A DNA stretch of 64,000 nt from Verrucomicrobiota bacterium (GTDB lineage: Bacteria; Verrucomicrobiota; Verrucomicrobiia; Chthoniobacterales; Xiphinematobacteraceae), in contig JAHFTB010000009.1 in the NCBI GenBank assembly GCA_023269545.1, forward strand, positions 32,685-96,684. The letters run 5' to 3'. Within the stretch, counting starts at the first letter, position 1; every line of letters starts with the position of its first letter. The position numbers were made by a program, and so were the translations under genes. Positions 17,400 to 27,502 of this stretch are shown in pieces. A model generated the notes under the pieces. It saw only the letters and a program-made list of their open reading frames with translations. It was not told the origin of the DNA and did not search any database.

Positions 17400-18796
17400 C
17401 CCGGTATGTTACGCAGCATTTCTGTGTTGGAGGAATGTTTTCGAATGAAAAATAGCAAACGTTCGATTGCTTCGATTGGCTTGTGTCCGGCCAGGCCGCG
17501 GCGAATGATATTAATTTTGTGAAGATCTTGTGGTGGGAGAAGGAGTTCTTCACGTCGGGTGCCGGAAAGGAAAATATCCGCGGCGGGATAAATTCGTTGG
17601 TCGCTCACTTTGCGATCCAAAACAAGTTCCATATTTCCTGTTCCCTTAAATTCTTGGAAAATCAGTTCATCCATCCGGCTGCCGGTGTCGATGAGGGCTG
17701 TAGCCATAATAGTGAGGGAGCCAGCTTCTTCGGTATTGCGAGCCGCAGCAAAAAGTTTGCGGGGAATTTCCAATGCACGGGAGTCGACACCACCTGACAT
17801 CGTACGCCCTCCTCCTCCTTGTGCATTATTAAATGCGCGGCCGATGCGAGTGAGGGAATCCATGAGTACAAAGACATGTTTTCCCATTTCAACGAGACGT
17901 TTGGCACGTTCGATTGCGAGTTGTGCAATACGGGTGTGGCTCTTAATATCGCTGTCGTTGGAACTGGCCATTAGCTCGGCTTGGGGAACGGTCCGTCTAA
18001 TTTCCGTCACTTCTTCGGGGCGTTCATCTACGAGGAGAATAATGAGTTTCATCTCCGGGTAGTTTTTTACCACCGCTTCTGCGATGTGTTGAAGCAGGGT
18101 GGTTTTCCCGGTACGAGGAGGAGCGACGATGAGGCCTCGTTGTCCGCGCCCAATAGGAGTCATTAAATCCATGATGCGTGTGGTGAAGCGATCCGGCACG
18201 GTTTCCAGTGTGATTCGTATATTGGGATTCACAGTAGTCAACTCTTCAAAGATAGGAGGAGTGCGGAGCTGCTCCGGGGGTTCTCCTTCGATTTCGGTGA
18301 GCTTAAATAATTGTAATCCGCGGCTTCCTCTGCGGGTTTCGCCTTTGATTTTCATTCCATCTCGCAGGCCATGTTTTCGCACTACTTCCGGTGTGACAAA
18401 GACGTCGCTATGAGATTGAGAAAAGTTCCGTTTGGCCTCCCGTAAAAAACCAAATCCTTTACCGGAAACTTCGACAACGCCTTCTGCGTAGACGGGTGTG
18501 GGAGGAGGAGTAGTTGGGGGAGGGACGGGAGTGGGAGCCTCTTCCACACGGGGTGTGGCTTCGGAAGAGGAGGATTCTGTTTTCCTTTTCGAGGGTGGCT
18601 CTATGACGAGGGTGGAAATGTTCGCTTCATCTTGTTCATCAGGGAGGGCGGAGTGAGGAACTTGATTCGAGGTGGCTCGTGAAGTGGTTTTAGTGGAGGT
18701 GGTCTTTTTCAGGCGGCGCGGCCGAAGGGTTCGTTTGCGTCCGGATTTTGATTCGGACATGGCGCCGGGAGGCTGTTTCTCGTTTTCTTCTATCAT
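17396..18796 (-). CDS. rho: Transcription termination factor Rho
   Basis: Hexameric RNA-dependent ATPase that terminates transcription. The RNA-binding cold-shock-like domain starts near residue 105 (VEVSGKGFGFLREAKRNF ... DVFVTPEVVRKHGLRDG). The ATPase domain has a P-loop (VAPPRTGKTTLL), Walker B (LIILLVDERPEEVTE), the Q-loop region and a C-terminal LRNIPG-type end. Residues 1-100 form a low-complexity extension rich in Lys, Thr, Ser, Pro and Glu, including runs of prolines; such insertions are common in Rho of PVC and Bacteroidetes lineages. 466 aa. Few strong intrinsic terminators were seen in the window, which fits heavy use of Rho. Confidence 0.97.
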   Translation of the reverse strand: MIEENEKQPPGAMSESKSGRKRTLRPRRLKKTTSTKTTSRATSNQVPHSALPDEQDEANISTLVIEPPSKRKTESSSSEATPRVEEAPTPVPPPTTPPPTPVYAEGVVEVSGKGFGFLREAKRNFSQSHSDVFVTPEVVRKHGLRDGMKIKGETRRGSRGLQLFKLTEIEGEPPEQLRTPPIFEELTTVNPNIRITLETVPDRFTTRIMDLMTPIGRGQRGLIVAPPRTGKTTLLQHIAEAVVKNYPEMKLIILLVDERPEEVTEIRRTVPQAELMASSNDSDIKSHTRIAQLAIERAKRLVEMGKHVFVLMDSLTRIGRAFNNAQGGGGRTMSGGVDSRALEIPRKLFAAARNTEEAGSLTIMATALIDTGSRMDELIFQEFKGTGNMELVLDRKVSDQRIYPAADIFLSGTRREELLLPPQDLHKINIIRRGLAGHKPIEAIERLLFFIRKHSSNTEMLRNIPG

Positions 18797-18820
18797 ATTA
18801 CTTGTACTTAATGCTAATAC

Positions 18821-19582
18821 TCATGGATCAACTGAGATTGCTTGGAGGAGGAGTTGTTCTGGGATGTCAAAATTAGAGTGAACGTTTAAAACGTCGTCGC
18901 AGTCATCCAGGGTGTCATAAAGACGTAGGATCTGGTGAGCTATTCGTTCGTCACTAATGTGTATGGTGTTTTGTGGCAGGAAAGTTAATTTTTGGGTTTC
19001 AATGGAAATGCTGGCGTGCTTAAGCGCTTCGGCAACTGCATAGAGTTGGTCGGGCATCGTAATAATGGTGTAAAATGTATCTTCGGGAAAAAACTCTTCG
19101 GCTCCGGCTTTGAGTGCGGCTTCAAATAGCGTTTCCTCTGAAGCGCTCTTTTTAGGAATCAGGATCTGTCCTTTTCGTTGAAACATATGGGAAACGCTGC
19201 CTGGTCCTCCGAGGTTGCCTTGTTGGCGGGAAAAAATAGAACGCAGGTCGGCTGCGGTCCTGTTTTTATTGTCGGTAGCCGCTTCCACAAGGAAGGCGAC
19301 TCCACCTGGTGCATATCCTTCATAAAGCATTTCTTCCACAGCGGTGGCTGTAAGTTCTCCTGTTCCTTTTTTGATAGCGCGTTCAATATTGTCATTTGGC
19401 ATGCTTTGCGATCTTGCGGTCTGTATCGCTGCTCGTAGCCGAGGATTTAAAAGCGGATTTTTTCCGCCTAACTTGGCTGCAATCATAATTTCTTTAGAAA
19501 TCTTAGAGAAGAGTTTGCCGCGCTTTATATCTAAAGCACCTTTCAAACGCTTAACTTTCGACCATTTGCTGTGGCCGGCCAT
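18821..19582 (-). CDS. yebC: YebC/PmpR-family protein
   Basis: Member of the YebC/PmpR/TACO1 family, acting in bacteria as a DNA-binding regulator and, per recent work, in translation of difficult sequences. The N-terminus MAGHSKWSKVKRLKGALD is diagnostic, followed by FSKISKEIMIAAKLGGKNP and NDNIERAIKKGTGEL. 253 aa, normal. It lies 24 bp upstream of rho on the same strand and the two are probably co-transcribed. No Shine-Dalgarno sequence precedes the start. Confidence 0.95.
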   Translation of the reverse strand: MAGHSKWSKVKRLKGALDIKRGKLFSKISKEIMIAAKLGGKNPLLNPRLRAAIQTARSQSMPNDNIERAIKKGTGELTATAVEEMLYEGYAPGGVAFLVEAATDNKNRTAADLRSIFSRQQGNLGGPGSVSHMFQRKGQILIPKKSASEETLFEAALKAGAEEFFPEDTFYTIITMPDQLYAVAEALKHASISIETQKLTFLPQNTIHISDERIAHQILRLYDTLDDCDDVLNVHSNFDIPEQLLLQAISVDP

Positions 19583-19844
19583 GAAATGAAAAAAGTTTTG
19601 CTCTATGCTAATGCACTAAAGCGAGCGTGGATATATGTCCTCGCCGAGGTTAAAATCAAATCTACGGGTTTATGATAGGGAAGAGTTCGTTCTTACCACT
19701 TTTTGCGTAGGTGGTGTACATGCTGAGCGAACCTTCAGCGAATCCTTAAAGGGAACAAAAACGTCTTAAGCTTGGTATGTCAACTGTAAAATCTTTGGGG
19801 TTGGGCTAATATCTTTGTTTTTTTGAGCCAAGTGTAGAGGTATT

Positions 19845-20216
19845 TTAACGAACCCCATCTACGCGAAACCCCTTTGACTCAAAGAACTTTCTTACTCTGT
19901 CAGGCTGGTCCCCTTGGAGTGTGATCTCTCGATCCATGACAGTTCCCCCGCAACCACAAGCTATTTTAGCCTCTTTTGCCAAGCAATTAATCACTTCTTT
20001 ACTAATTTTGGGAGAAAAACTTGTCACGATCAGCACCGTCTTACCTGACCGGTGTGCCTTTTCCTTTTTTAGAATAAGCCGGCCACAAATTTTTGCAAGT
20101 GGTTCCTCTAAAGAAGGTAATTTATCTTCCACCGGGCTCCCTGTAATTCCTAGTTTTGCGAAAGGGGATTGAAGAAGGGGGGTCTGTTCAGAGAAGACAG
20201 GAAGTTTGGGTTTCAT
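19845..20216 (-). CDS. SUI1/YciH-family translation initiation factor-like protein
   Basis: Bacterial homologue of eIF1 (SUI1 domain, E. coli YciH), thought to influence initiation fidelity. The SUI1 core fills the second half: VLIVTSFSPKISKEVINCLA, then the conserved Cys-Gly-rich turn IACGCGGTVMD and ITLQGDQPDRVRKFFESKGF. Starting at 20216 (MKPKLPVFSEQ) gives 123 aa; a start at 20294 would add 26 atypical residues. It is isolated between yebC and typA on the minus strand. Residues 1-45 are not conserved. Confidence 0.87.
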   Translation of the reverse strand: MKPKLPVFSEQTPLLQSPFAKLGITGSPVEDKLPSLEEPLAKICGRLILKKEKAHRSGKTVLIVTSFSPKISKEVINCLAKEAKIACGCGGTVMDREITLQGDQPDRVRKFFESKGFRVDGVR

Positions 20217-20334
20217 GTAATGGATGGTTTGTGATGGGCAATTCGCAGCAATTGATGATTCGCTGTGGGTCGATCCATTCCATTTTTGGGGCAATTTGCA
20301 GATTTTTTAAGCTGTGGAGGGCCCCCAAGCTACT

Positions 20335-20418
20335 CACTGACGTTACGCATTTTTAGGAGCTCGGGGAGCAAAAAAATCAGTTTAGCCTCCAAGGTTTCCC
20401 TTTTTTGCGTCACATCAC
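20335..20418 (+). mobile_element. MITE-like element, copy 4
   Basis: An 84-bp copy, CACTGACGTTACGC to GCGTCACATCAC, flanked by a perfect 5-bp duplication CTACT at 20330-20334 and 20419-20423. It lies between typA and the SUI1 gene, both on the minus strand, and could affect the end of the typA transcript. Confidence 0.75.
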
Positions 20419-20459
20419 CTACTAAGAACAAACATTCTGCGAACCGCGAACTAATGAAA

Positions 20460-22262
20460 CTACTTGGCCGCTCGTTTGCGAGCGGTAGGATCAAGGAGTT
20501 TTTTGCGCAGTCGCAGGGACTTGGGGGTGGCTTCCACATATTCGTCCGGTGCGATATACTCCAGTGCTCTTTCGAGGCTCATTTTTAAAGGAGGTTCGAG
20601 TTGGATGCCTTTTCCGTCACCTTGGCTGCGCATATTGGTCAGATGTTTTGCCTTACAAGGATTGACTTCGATGTCGTCGGGTCTGGAATTTTCACCCACT
20701 ATCATGCCGAGGTAGATATCTTCTTGAGGGCCAATGAATAGCCGACCGCGTTCCTGGATGTTATTCAGGGCGTAAGCAGTGGATATTCCCGCTTCCATTG
20801 AAACGAGAACTCCGTTGTTGCGGGTGGGGATTTCGCCTTTATAGGCGCCATATTCCTTGAACAAATGGCTCATGATGCCATGGCCTTTGGTGAGATTTAC
20901 CAGGTCCGTTTCAAACCCGATCAGGCCGCGAGTGGGAAGAACAGCTTCCACAAGTACTGAGTGCGGGTTGTGCTGCATATTCACTATTTCGGCCTTACGT
21001 GCGGCGAGGGATTGGAGGATATCGCCGAGATTTTCTGTGGGAACATCCACGTAAAGAGTTTCGAAAGGTTCTAAGAGATCTCCTTTCGCATTGCGTTGAT
21101 AAATGACTTCGGGACGCGAGATGAGGAGTTCATAACCTTCCCGGCGCATTTGTTCGACGAGAATGGCGATTTGCATTTCTCCGCGAGCCTTGATTTCAAA
21201 GTGTCCCGCTATTTCAGTATCAAACATCTGCAAAGAGACATTGGTTCGGGTTTCCCTCACGAGCCGTTCCCGAATGTGACGTGCGGTAAGAAATTTACCT
21301 TCTTTTCCGGCGGTCGGAGAATCGTTCACCACAATGCGCATGCTGATCGTGGGGGGATCAATGTCCACAAAGGTAAGAGCCGGGCTATCTTCCTGATCGG
21401 TAATGGTTTCTCCGATAAAAACCTCCTCAAACCCAGCTAAGCCGATAATATCTCCTTCCGAGGCTTCTTCAATCTGGACCTTTTCGAGGCCCTCATGGCC
21501 AAAAATGGCACTGATATTGCCGCGTTCGCGTCGTCCATCGCGATGGAGACAAAAGGTGGGCTTTCCCACTTGCACTTTTCCGCTGACCACGCGTCCGTAA
21601 GCTATCCGACCGAGGTAGTCGCTGTAATCCAGGTTGGAAACGAGGAACTGAAAATGTGTGGGCCCGGAAGGGACCGGAGCGGGGATATGCTGAACGATGG
21701 CTTCGAACAGCGGCTCCATATTGTTTGATTCCTGATCGATTTCCTTTTTTGCAAAACCTTCTTTAGCACTGGTATAGACATGAGGGAAATCCAGCTGTGT
21801 ATCGGTTGCGTTGAGCTCCAGAAATAACTCGAAAACCATATCGAGCACCTTGTGGGGACGTGCATTTTCACGATCAATTTTATTGATCACCACAATAGGT
21901 TTCAGGCCATGTTCCAGGGCCTTACGAAGAACAAATTTAGTTTGAGCTTGAGGGCCATCGTGGGAGTCCACAACCAAGAGGACTCCATCCACCATTTTCA
22001 TGATCCGCTCTACTTCGCCACCAAAGTCAGCGTGTCCCGGAGTATCGACGATGTTGATATGATAGTTTTTCCAGCGGAAAGCAGCGTTTTTGGCCCGGAT
22101 GGTGATACCCTTTTCTTTTTCAAGATCCATGGAATCCATGACTCGGTCGTCCACTTTTTGATTAGAGCGAAAGGTTCCGGATTGGCGGAGGAGCTGGTCT
22201 ACCAGGGTGGTCTTACCGTGGTCGACATGAGCGATGATGGCAATGTTTCGAATGTGTTCCAT
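20460..22262 (-). CDS. typA: Ribosome-associated GTPase TypA/BipA
   Basis: Translational GTPase of the EF-G superfamily that helps 50S assembly and stress growth. Chosen start [20 protein letters not shown]; an in-frame extension to 22454 lacks homology and reads into the divergent promoter region. G motifs: [10 protein letters not shown] (G1), [14 protein letters not shown] (G3) and [13 protein letters not shown] (G4). Later domains include [21 protein letters not shown] sequence (here [18 protein letters not shown]) and the BipA C-terminal domain with [19 protein letters not shown]. 600 aa, normal. It is divergent from the toxin gene pair. Confidence 0.95.
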   Translation of the reverse strand: MEHIRNIAIIAHVDHGKTTLVDQLLRQSGTFRSNQKVDDRVMDSMDLEKEKGITIRAKNAAFRWKNYHINIVDTPGHADFGGEVERIMKMVDGVLLVVDSHDGPQAQTKFVLRKALEHGLKPIVVINKIDRENARPHKVLDMVFELFLELNATDTQLDFPHVYTSAKEGFAKKEIDQESNNMEPLFEAIVQHIPAPVPSGPTHFQFLVSNLDYSDYLGRIAYGRVVSGKVQVGKPTFCLHRDGRRERGNISAIFGHEGLEKVQIEEASEGDIIGLAGFEEVFIGETITDQEDSPALTFVDIDPPTISMRIVVNDSPTAGKEGKFLTARHIRERLVRETRTNVSLQMFDTEIAGHFEIKARGEMQIAILVEQMRREGYELLISRPEVIYQRNAKGDLLEPFETLYVDVPTENLGDILQSLAARKAEIVNMQHNPHSVLVEAVLPTRGLIGFETDLVNLTKGHGIMSHLFKEYGAYKGEIPTRNNGVLVSMEAGISTAYALNNIQERGRLFIGPQEDIYLGMIVGENSRPDDIEVNPCKAKHLTNMRSQGDGKGIQLEPPLKMSLERALEYIAPDEYVEATPKSLRLRKKLLDPTARKRAAK

Positions 22263-22413
22263 GCAAATTTGCAGAGGGCGCACTATGGAACTCCTCGAGC
22301 GGCCTGTCAACTCACTCAACTGAGCTATTTGTGATGGGGACTGCGGTGTCCAAAAAAAATGGGTGCGACCTGTGGAATGATTTTTAGTCTCCAAATCTAT
22401 TATGGTCAATGAT

Positions 22414-22442
22414 TTGAGCTTCTGTTTAGGGCGGAAAATATT
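22414..22442 (+). promoter_or_regulatory. Possible promoter of the giant-gene pair
   Basis: TTGAGC at 22414-22419, a 17-bp spacer and AATATT at 22437-22442 resemble a weak sigma-70 promoter. A start of transcription near 22450 would leave a very short leader before the ATG at 22463. The match is weak. Confidence 0.25.
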
Positions 22443-22462
22443 TTTTGGGTGCAAACTCTCGA

Positions 22463-25400
22463 ATGTTTCACAAAAAATTTACAACCGACATGAAAGTAAA
22501 TGATTACATCAATAAAAATGCTTTACAGAGTTCAGAGAACAAAAATGCTTCTTCAATACAGAAGAAGCAGGCCGATTTGCGAGACTGTCAGCTTACCTGG
22601 GAATCTCAGTGGGAAGAGTGGGGGCCGAAGCAGACGCACGTTTTTGTTCTGGGGGAATTGCCATTTTTCGAAGAGATCGCGAGAGATCGTATTCAGAGAT
22701 ACAAAATTCCAATGCTTCAAAGATTTTGTCTGTCACCAAGGCAAACTGAAGCATTACCGGGTTTTCGAGTTGCGGATCAAAGTGCCTTTGAGGGATTGGG
22801 AGAACAAGATCGCTTGGAAATTGTTGGGCCCTTTGCCGAAGAAGGATTGCTCTTACTCCTTCGATTTCAGGAAAAATGGAACTATGAGTGCTGGACGCCT
22901 TCCGCTTTGGCGAGCCATTTGAAACACGCCGGCCTTTCCCGGATAGGAACTCTTTATTTAATAGCCCCCAAACTGGGTATAGGGGAATTTCTTCCCTCTC
23001 TTGCGCGGGAGCTGACCGGTCGGGGAATTCAATATCATGTCTTGTGCGGTCCCGAAGGGATTATGCGTCCTCGCCGCGACTCCATAGTGAAGCTACCCCA
23101 ACAAATCCGAGTGATCGAGGATGAGAAGACTTTTTCCTTACCGGTGCAGTCAAATTCAATAGCAACTTTAGGGCCTATGTTAAGAGAAGGAGGAACGGAT
23201 TTTGACTATGAAATTATAGTGCATGCGGGGGAGAATCCGGCGGTTGCGGAAGCTGCGGGCATACTAGTGGGAAGTTCTCCATTTCGTACTTGTTGGGTGA
23301 AGTGGAATCCTTCGCGAGGAGATTGGCAAGTGCTCTACGGCGAACCTCGCTTTCTTCGATGGAGCACCCGGTGGGCAGTAGTGGCTCAAAGTGAGAATTG
23401 TTTGCAAAGAGGCGATTTATTCGCAGGCCTAAGTACCACATCATTTGCAATCCGATTTCTTAGATTATTGCATTCGTTCGAGGCCTGGCAGGAGATTCAT
23501 GGAAAGTTAAGTCACCTGCTTTTGGTAGGAGCCAATCTCTTTCAATCAGAGAAGAAAGTTGCCGGTGGTTTCGCCTTAAGATTAGCTCAGGAATTTGCTG
23601 CTCTCAGACGGCGGATTCAAATTCGAGTCCGAGAGTTTGTGCAGCAAAAGGATATTTCGGGACTTTTGCATGCTGGTCAGCTTACTAACGAGAGCTCCTG
23701 TTTAAAATGGACCTCTGCTTCTCTTATCTGGGAGAGGGATTTAAATTGGAACATGGGAGATTTGATAGCGATTGATGCCCCTGTCTATGAACCGGAGGCG
23801 CCATTTCGAAAACCTTCCTGGTCGCCGTCCTTGGTTTGGCGATCTTCTTTGGGAGTGGATCTGGCATGGATTAGCGGATGTTCTACTGCCAGACGGTGGC
23901 GGGAGCGCCTCCGGGTAGCACTCACAGAAGTATCTTATGAAGGAATTTCTTCAGGTTCCCATCCTCTGATTCCCATACTTGAAATCGCGGCTTTGCGTGA
24001 TGAACCTCAATTATTAGGGATGGATATTAGCAGAGGCGAAGCGCTGCCGATGGGTGCTTGTTCTTCATGTCTCAGGGAATTTGAAAACTATTTCCAGGTC
24101 CTAGCAGAAAACTTATTTCAGGCCTTCCTAGTGGATGGGGATTTACGTCTTCAAAAACGAGTGGGCATCTCTCCTCAGATTTATGATAAAGCCCTGCATG
24201 CCGCACTCTCCCTTCTCTGTCTGACTCATTCTGAAAAAGAGGATGCTATGAATTCTTTTCAGATAGCACTAGCGGTCCGTCTCTGTTCGGAATTTCTGAA
24301 GAATCTTGGAGAAAAATCACTCAGCAAAGCAGGGATTCTTGTGCGAGCTTGGCGTGCGGTTTCCCGAGACTATGAAAATATCCGGCTTTCATTGATTCAG
24401 CAACAAAGAGCAGCATGGGCAGCCTTATCTCTGACCGAGGCACCGGATGAATATGAAATCGCACGTGCCTATCAGTTTTCCGCTTACTGTATTCAGACTT
24501 CGCCCTCTTCTCTTTGTTGGCAAGATTTCTTAGATCCTCTTCCTACTCCCGCCAGGCTATTAGGCAATGCATGTGAATTGTTGACGGCACCGGGCCTGTC
24601 ACCGTCACGAGATTCCTTACCTCAATCGAATCAGGCCGAGGAATACTTTGAAAAAATCCACGAAGCTCAAAAGAATGCAGTCGGCAGCTTTCAAAATACC
24701 CCTGAAGGCGTTTTTTGGACTCCGCCTGCTTTTGCAGTGATTCTTCAAGTAGATCTTCGTACATCCTGGCTGGGCTTTGGTACTCATCTCCTCTACAGCT
24801 CAAGACATGAAGGAAAGGCAGAAGTCACAGAGGGAGGGATGCCATTTGTCCAAGTGGAGCATGCGGCTCGGTTACCGTTTCCCGTTTGGAGTCGAATTTT
24901 TGCAATAGACCTCTGGCAGGTTTTGGGAGGTGATTCGCGAGAACCGCTTCCTATGAAGCCGGAAATAGTAGTGCTTCCTATTACGCCCACCACATGCATC
25001 AGCTATGAATGGAGTCCTTGTGACTCAGAACCCCGATTTTTACCGGACGGGGCATTGAAAAAAATTGCTAAAACAGGTCGATTCCATCCACTGTATCGGG
25101 AATTCGATCAGTGGCATGCGGTTCAAAAACTCGACTTTGAAGCCTCTCTTACCAAGATTGAAGTTTTCCTCGATTTTTCCACTAAGCTTCTGATTTTCCC
25201 GGATGCCGGTTCCCCACCCAAGATCTCCTACCGTTTTTATGGCGCTGGGGGAACTTATCGATGCTTAGTTCGTCCAGGATTTAGCGCTGAAATAGAATGT
25301 GCCAATAGATCGGAATCGTGGACTTTTGAATCTGCGGAGAAGGGGGCTCTTAAAGTGACGGAAAATCGTGTGGAGGGCGAGGGGATCTTGATTCAATTTA

Positions 25401-27472
25401 CAGGGATCTCGCCTCGCAAGCTATTCATTGGCACTCACGAGCCATCAAAAGCAATAGATCAAATTTCTCTCATAGAGACAATTCCGGATCCACTTCTTAA
25501 TAGCCGTAATTTGCCAGGATTTTCTCTTGGTATTGTAGGCGACTTACATGTGCGCTTTGATCCCAGCGTTCATTCCTTGCAAACATTCTGTTCTCGATCA
25601 TTCATCCCCCTGGGGCCACTAAAAACTATCTATGCTCAGACGACCCATCGTTTTGACCGAGTGGGGATACACGATGGCTGCTGTTTTGCGGTGGAATATC
25701 TATTGTCACTGTGCGGCAGTAGCTTGGAATTTACTTATCGGTTAAGTTCTGTCGGCTGGACTCTCGCCATCGTCTCTACAGACATTCATTCGTTTTTTAC
25801 AGAGCTCAAAACGGCTCGGAAAATCAAGTGTCCGCTCGATGAATTTTTGTTACGGTGGTTAGATACAGAAACCATTCTGGGAATAGACGAAAGAGAAGAA
25901 GACGGCATTTTACCGCAACTAGCCGAAGTCGTATTAGTTTGTCCAAAATCCAAAATATCATTGTTTCCGCTTTGGGTAAGAACTTCGGATAATTCTGTGA
26001 TTTGGAAAGGCAAGTGCCCTTCGAAAGGAAATGCCCAAATAGGTTTAGCCAGCTTTTTAGGGGAAGAAATGAAGTTTCTTTTTCAGTGTGGCGGACAGAC
26101 CTATCTTAAGAACGGATGGGATAACCGGATGTTTCCAATTGGTGACGAAAATCAGCTCAAACATTTGATACATAGCAAACGATGGACGATTTTTTTGTCA
26201 GCCATCTATTCTTTAGCAATGCTTCCCTTACATATTGGATGGAGAGTGACAGACTCCGTTTCCGAAGCCGAGTTCAGGGATCTCCTTTTTCGTCTAGGCG
26301 ATCAGCTCCGCCATCCTATGCTGGGATTAGTGATCGAATCATCATCTGCATGTTCACGGACAATAGTCTTCCTGGATCCGGTTGGAAAAGTTGCGTTTCC
26401 GTCCCCCATTCAGGAAATAGAAAATGAAGGCTGGTTTTTAGGAAGAGAAAACTACGGAGGTTTCGCATGTTGGTGGTTGCCTCAGGATCATAGAGTGGTT
26501 TGTTCTTCACCTCTCCCAATTCCAAACGTATGGAATGACCCCATAGATGCTTCGAAGGCCCCACAGCCTAAAAAAAGCTACGAATTGCCCTTAGGCATCG
26601 AGTGGATTAAGAAATGCTTTCTGAAAGAAAACCCAGTTCCCGGGCAGAACGGAATGATCCGTGCGCCATTCTCAGAGACCGTTTCCGGGGCGGGAATCGC
26701 AGACGGATTCTTGCACCTCCGTGCCAACAAGGGTGATATTTACCGAAGACTCACGAGTGGTTCCTGGCAGATGATTCAGGCATTCTGTTCAGGTGATTCC
26801 GTAGGAGAAATCTTTTGTGAAATCGCTCATGCTATTCCACAAATAGATTTTCTAATTTTGCCTCTGCAAATTAAGGATAGCAAAGGCGCCCGGCGCGTGG
26901 GCTGGTTTTTAAGTCAAACCTCACAGATTGTCAAAGCTCCTCCCGAAGCCGGTAGTGAAGCTATTCTATTAGGCGGCAGCGTTGATGGGAAATATCATTA
27001 TATCTTTGGAGAAAATACAATTTTTGAAGTGAATGGTTCCTCATGCGAATGCCAAGGAAGAGCATCTTTTGCATTACGCAAAAATGGGGTGCTCTTTCTT
27101 ATCGTATACTATGTTGCCAATCCGCCAATTTTGGATGCTGAAAAGTTGATTCTTATCGGCTCCTCGCAATGTACACGGTGGACACTAGGGGAAGGATTGC
27201 GTTCCTATCGACTGATTGTTGTCGAATCTTCTCATGGTGCTGCCATTTCAGGTGTTCTCGACTTGCAACCTCTCTGTATCCAAGATTGTGGATGTTGGAT
27301 CGATGGAGAGGACTTTGTAATTGCTGAATTAGCGACGGGCAATCGGCTGGTGATCCAAGATGGGGCATCGGTATTATCCCCCGGCTACTTATTTGGGAAA
27401 ATCCAAATCCGCCTTTCCGAGTCTGAAAATTATTTGTCTTTACAAAATCTTCTGGATACCTGCGGAAAATAG
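22463..27472 (+). CDS. Giant toxin-like protein A: inactive CPD (C80) domain plus TcdA/TcdB-like delivery region
   Basis: About 1669 aa, no signal peptide. Residues about 240-380 resemble the MARTX/Tcd cysteine protease domain: ENPAVAEAAGILVG, then DWQVLYGEPRFLRW, then WAVVAQSEN ... DLFAGL, then LLLVGANLFQSEKKVAGGFA. In active CPDs these read VGHG (catalytic His) and GC (catalytic Cys); here they are Gln309 and Ala357, so the protease should be dead. Residues about 720-1000 follow the TcdB region after the pore segment: EGVFWTPPAF, VVLPITPTTCISYEW, FDQWHAVQKLDFEAS and ISYRFYGAGGTYRCLV near 920-935. The hydrophobic pore helices themselves are missing. Residues 1000-1669 are unrecognised and Cys-rich. 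ATG at 22463 was chosen; 22490 or a TTG at 22445 are alternatives. A 30-bp gap separates it from the next giant gene. Confidence 0.75.
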   Translation: MFHKKFTTDMKVNDYINKNALQSSENKNASSIQKKQADLRDCQLTWESQWEEWGPKQTHVFVLGELPFFEEIARDRIQRYKIPMLQRFCLSPRQTEALPGFRVADQSAFEGLGEQDRLEIVGPFAEEGLLLLLRFQEKWNYECWTPSALASHLKHAGLSRIGTLYLIAPKLGIGEFLPSLARELTGRGIQYHVLCGPEGIMRPRRDSIVKLPQQIRVIEDEKTFSLPVQSNSIATLGPMLREGGTDFDYEIIVHAGENPAVAEAAGILVGSSPFRTCWVKWNPSRGDWQVLYGEPRFLRWSTRWAVVAQSENCLQRGDLFAGLSTTSFAIRFLRLLHSFEAWQEIHGKLSHLLLVGANLFQSEKKVAGGFALRLAQEFAALRRRIQIRVREFVQQKDISGLLHAGQLTNESSCLKWTSASLIWERDLNWNMGDLIAIDAPVYEPEAPFRKPSWSPSLVWRSSLGVDLAWISGCSTARRWRERLRVALTEVSYEGISSGSHPLIPILEIAALRDEPQLLGMDISRGEALPMGACSSCLREFENYFQVLAENLFQAFLVDGDLRLQKRVGISPQIYDKALHAALSLLCLTHSEKEDAMNSFQIALAVRLCSEFLKNLGEKSLSKAGILVRAWRAVSRDYENIRLSLIQQQRAAWAALSLTEAPDEYEIARAYQFSAYCIQTSPSSLCWQDFLDPLPTPARLLGNACELLTAPGLSPSRDSLPQSNQAEEYFEKIHEAQKNAVGSFQNTPEGVFWTPPAFAVILQVDLRTSWLGFGTHLLYSSRHEGKAEVTEGGMPFVQVEHAARLPFPVWSRIFAIDLWQVLGGDSREPLPMKPEIVVLPITPTTCISYEWSPCDSEPRFLPDGALKKIAKTGRFHPLYREFDQWHAVQKLDFEASLTKIEVFLDFSTKLLIFPDAGSPPKISYRFYGAGGTYRCLVRPGFSAEIECANRSESWTFESAEKGALKVTENRVEGEGILIQFTGISPRKLFIGTHEPSKAIDQISLIETIPDPLLNSRNLPGFSLGIVGDLHVRFDPSVHSLQTFCSRSFIPLGPLKTIYAQTTHRFDRVGIHDGCCFAVEYLLSLCGSSLEFTYRLSSVGWTLAIVSTDIHSFFTELKTARKIKCPLDEFLLRWLDTETILGIDEREEDGILPQLAEVVLVCPKSKISLFPLWVRTSDNSVIWKGKCPSKGNAQIGLASFLGEEMKFLFQCGGQTYLKNGWDNRMFPIGDENQLKHLIHSKRWTIFLSAIYSLAMLPLHIGWRVTDSVSEAEFRDLLFRLGDQLRHPMLGLVIESSSACSRTIVFLDPVGKVAFPSPIQEIENEGWFLGRENYGGFACWWLPQDHRVVCSSPLPIPNVWNDPIDASKAPQPKKSYELPLGIEWIKKCFLKENPVPGQNGMIRAPFSETVSGAGIADGFLHLRANKGDIYRRLTSGSWQMIQAFCSGDSVGEIFCEIAHAIPQIDFLILPLQIKDSKGARRVGWFLSQTSQIVKAPPEAGSEAILLGGSVDGKYHYIFGENTIFEVNGSSCECQGRASFALRKNGVLFLIVYYVANPPILDAEKLILIGSSQCTRWTLGEGLRSYRLIVVESSHGAAISGVLDLQPLCIQDCGCWIDGEDFVIAELATGNRLVIQDGASVLSPGYLFGKIQIRLSESENYLSLQNLLDTCGK

Positions 27473-27502
27473 AGCACTCTCACTTGCTCTAAATAATTTT
27501 CC

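Noticed and set aside
20460..22454. N-terminal 64-residue extension of TypA/BipA
   Set aside because: The extension has no resemblance to the family and covers the divergent promoter region; the internal Met directly before [17 protein letters not shown] is the standard start.
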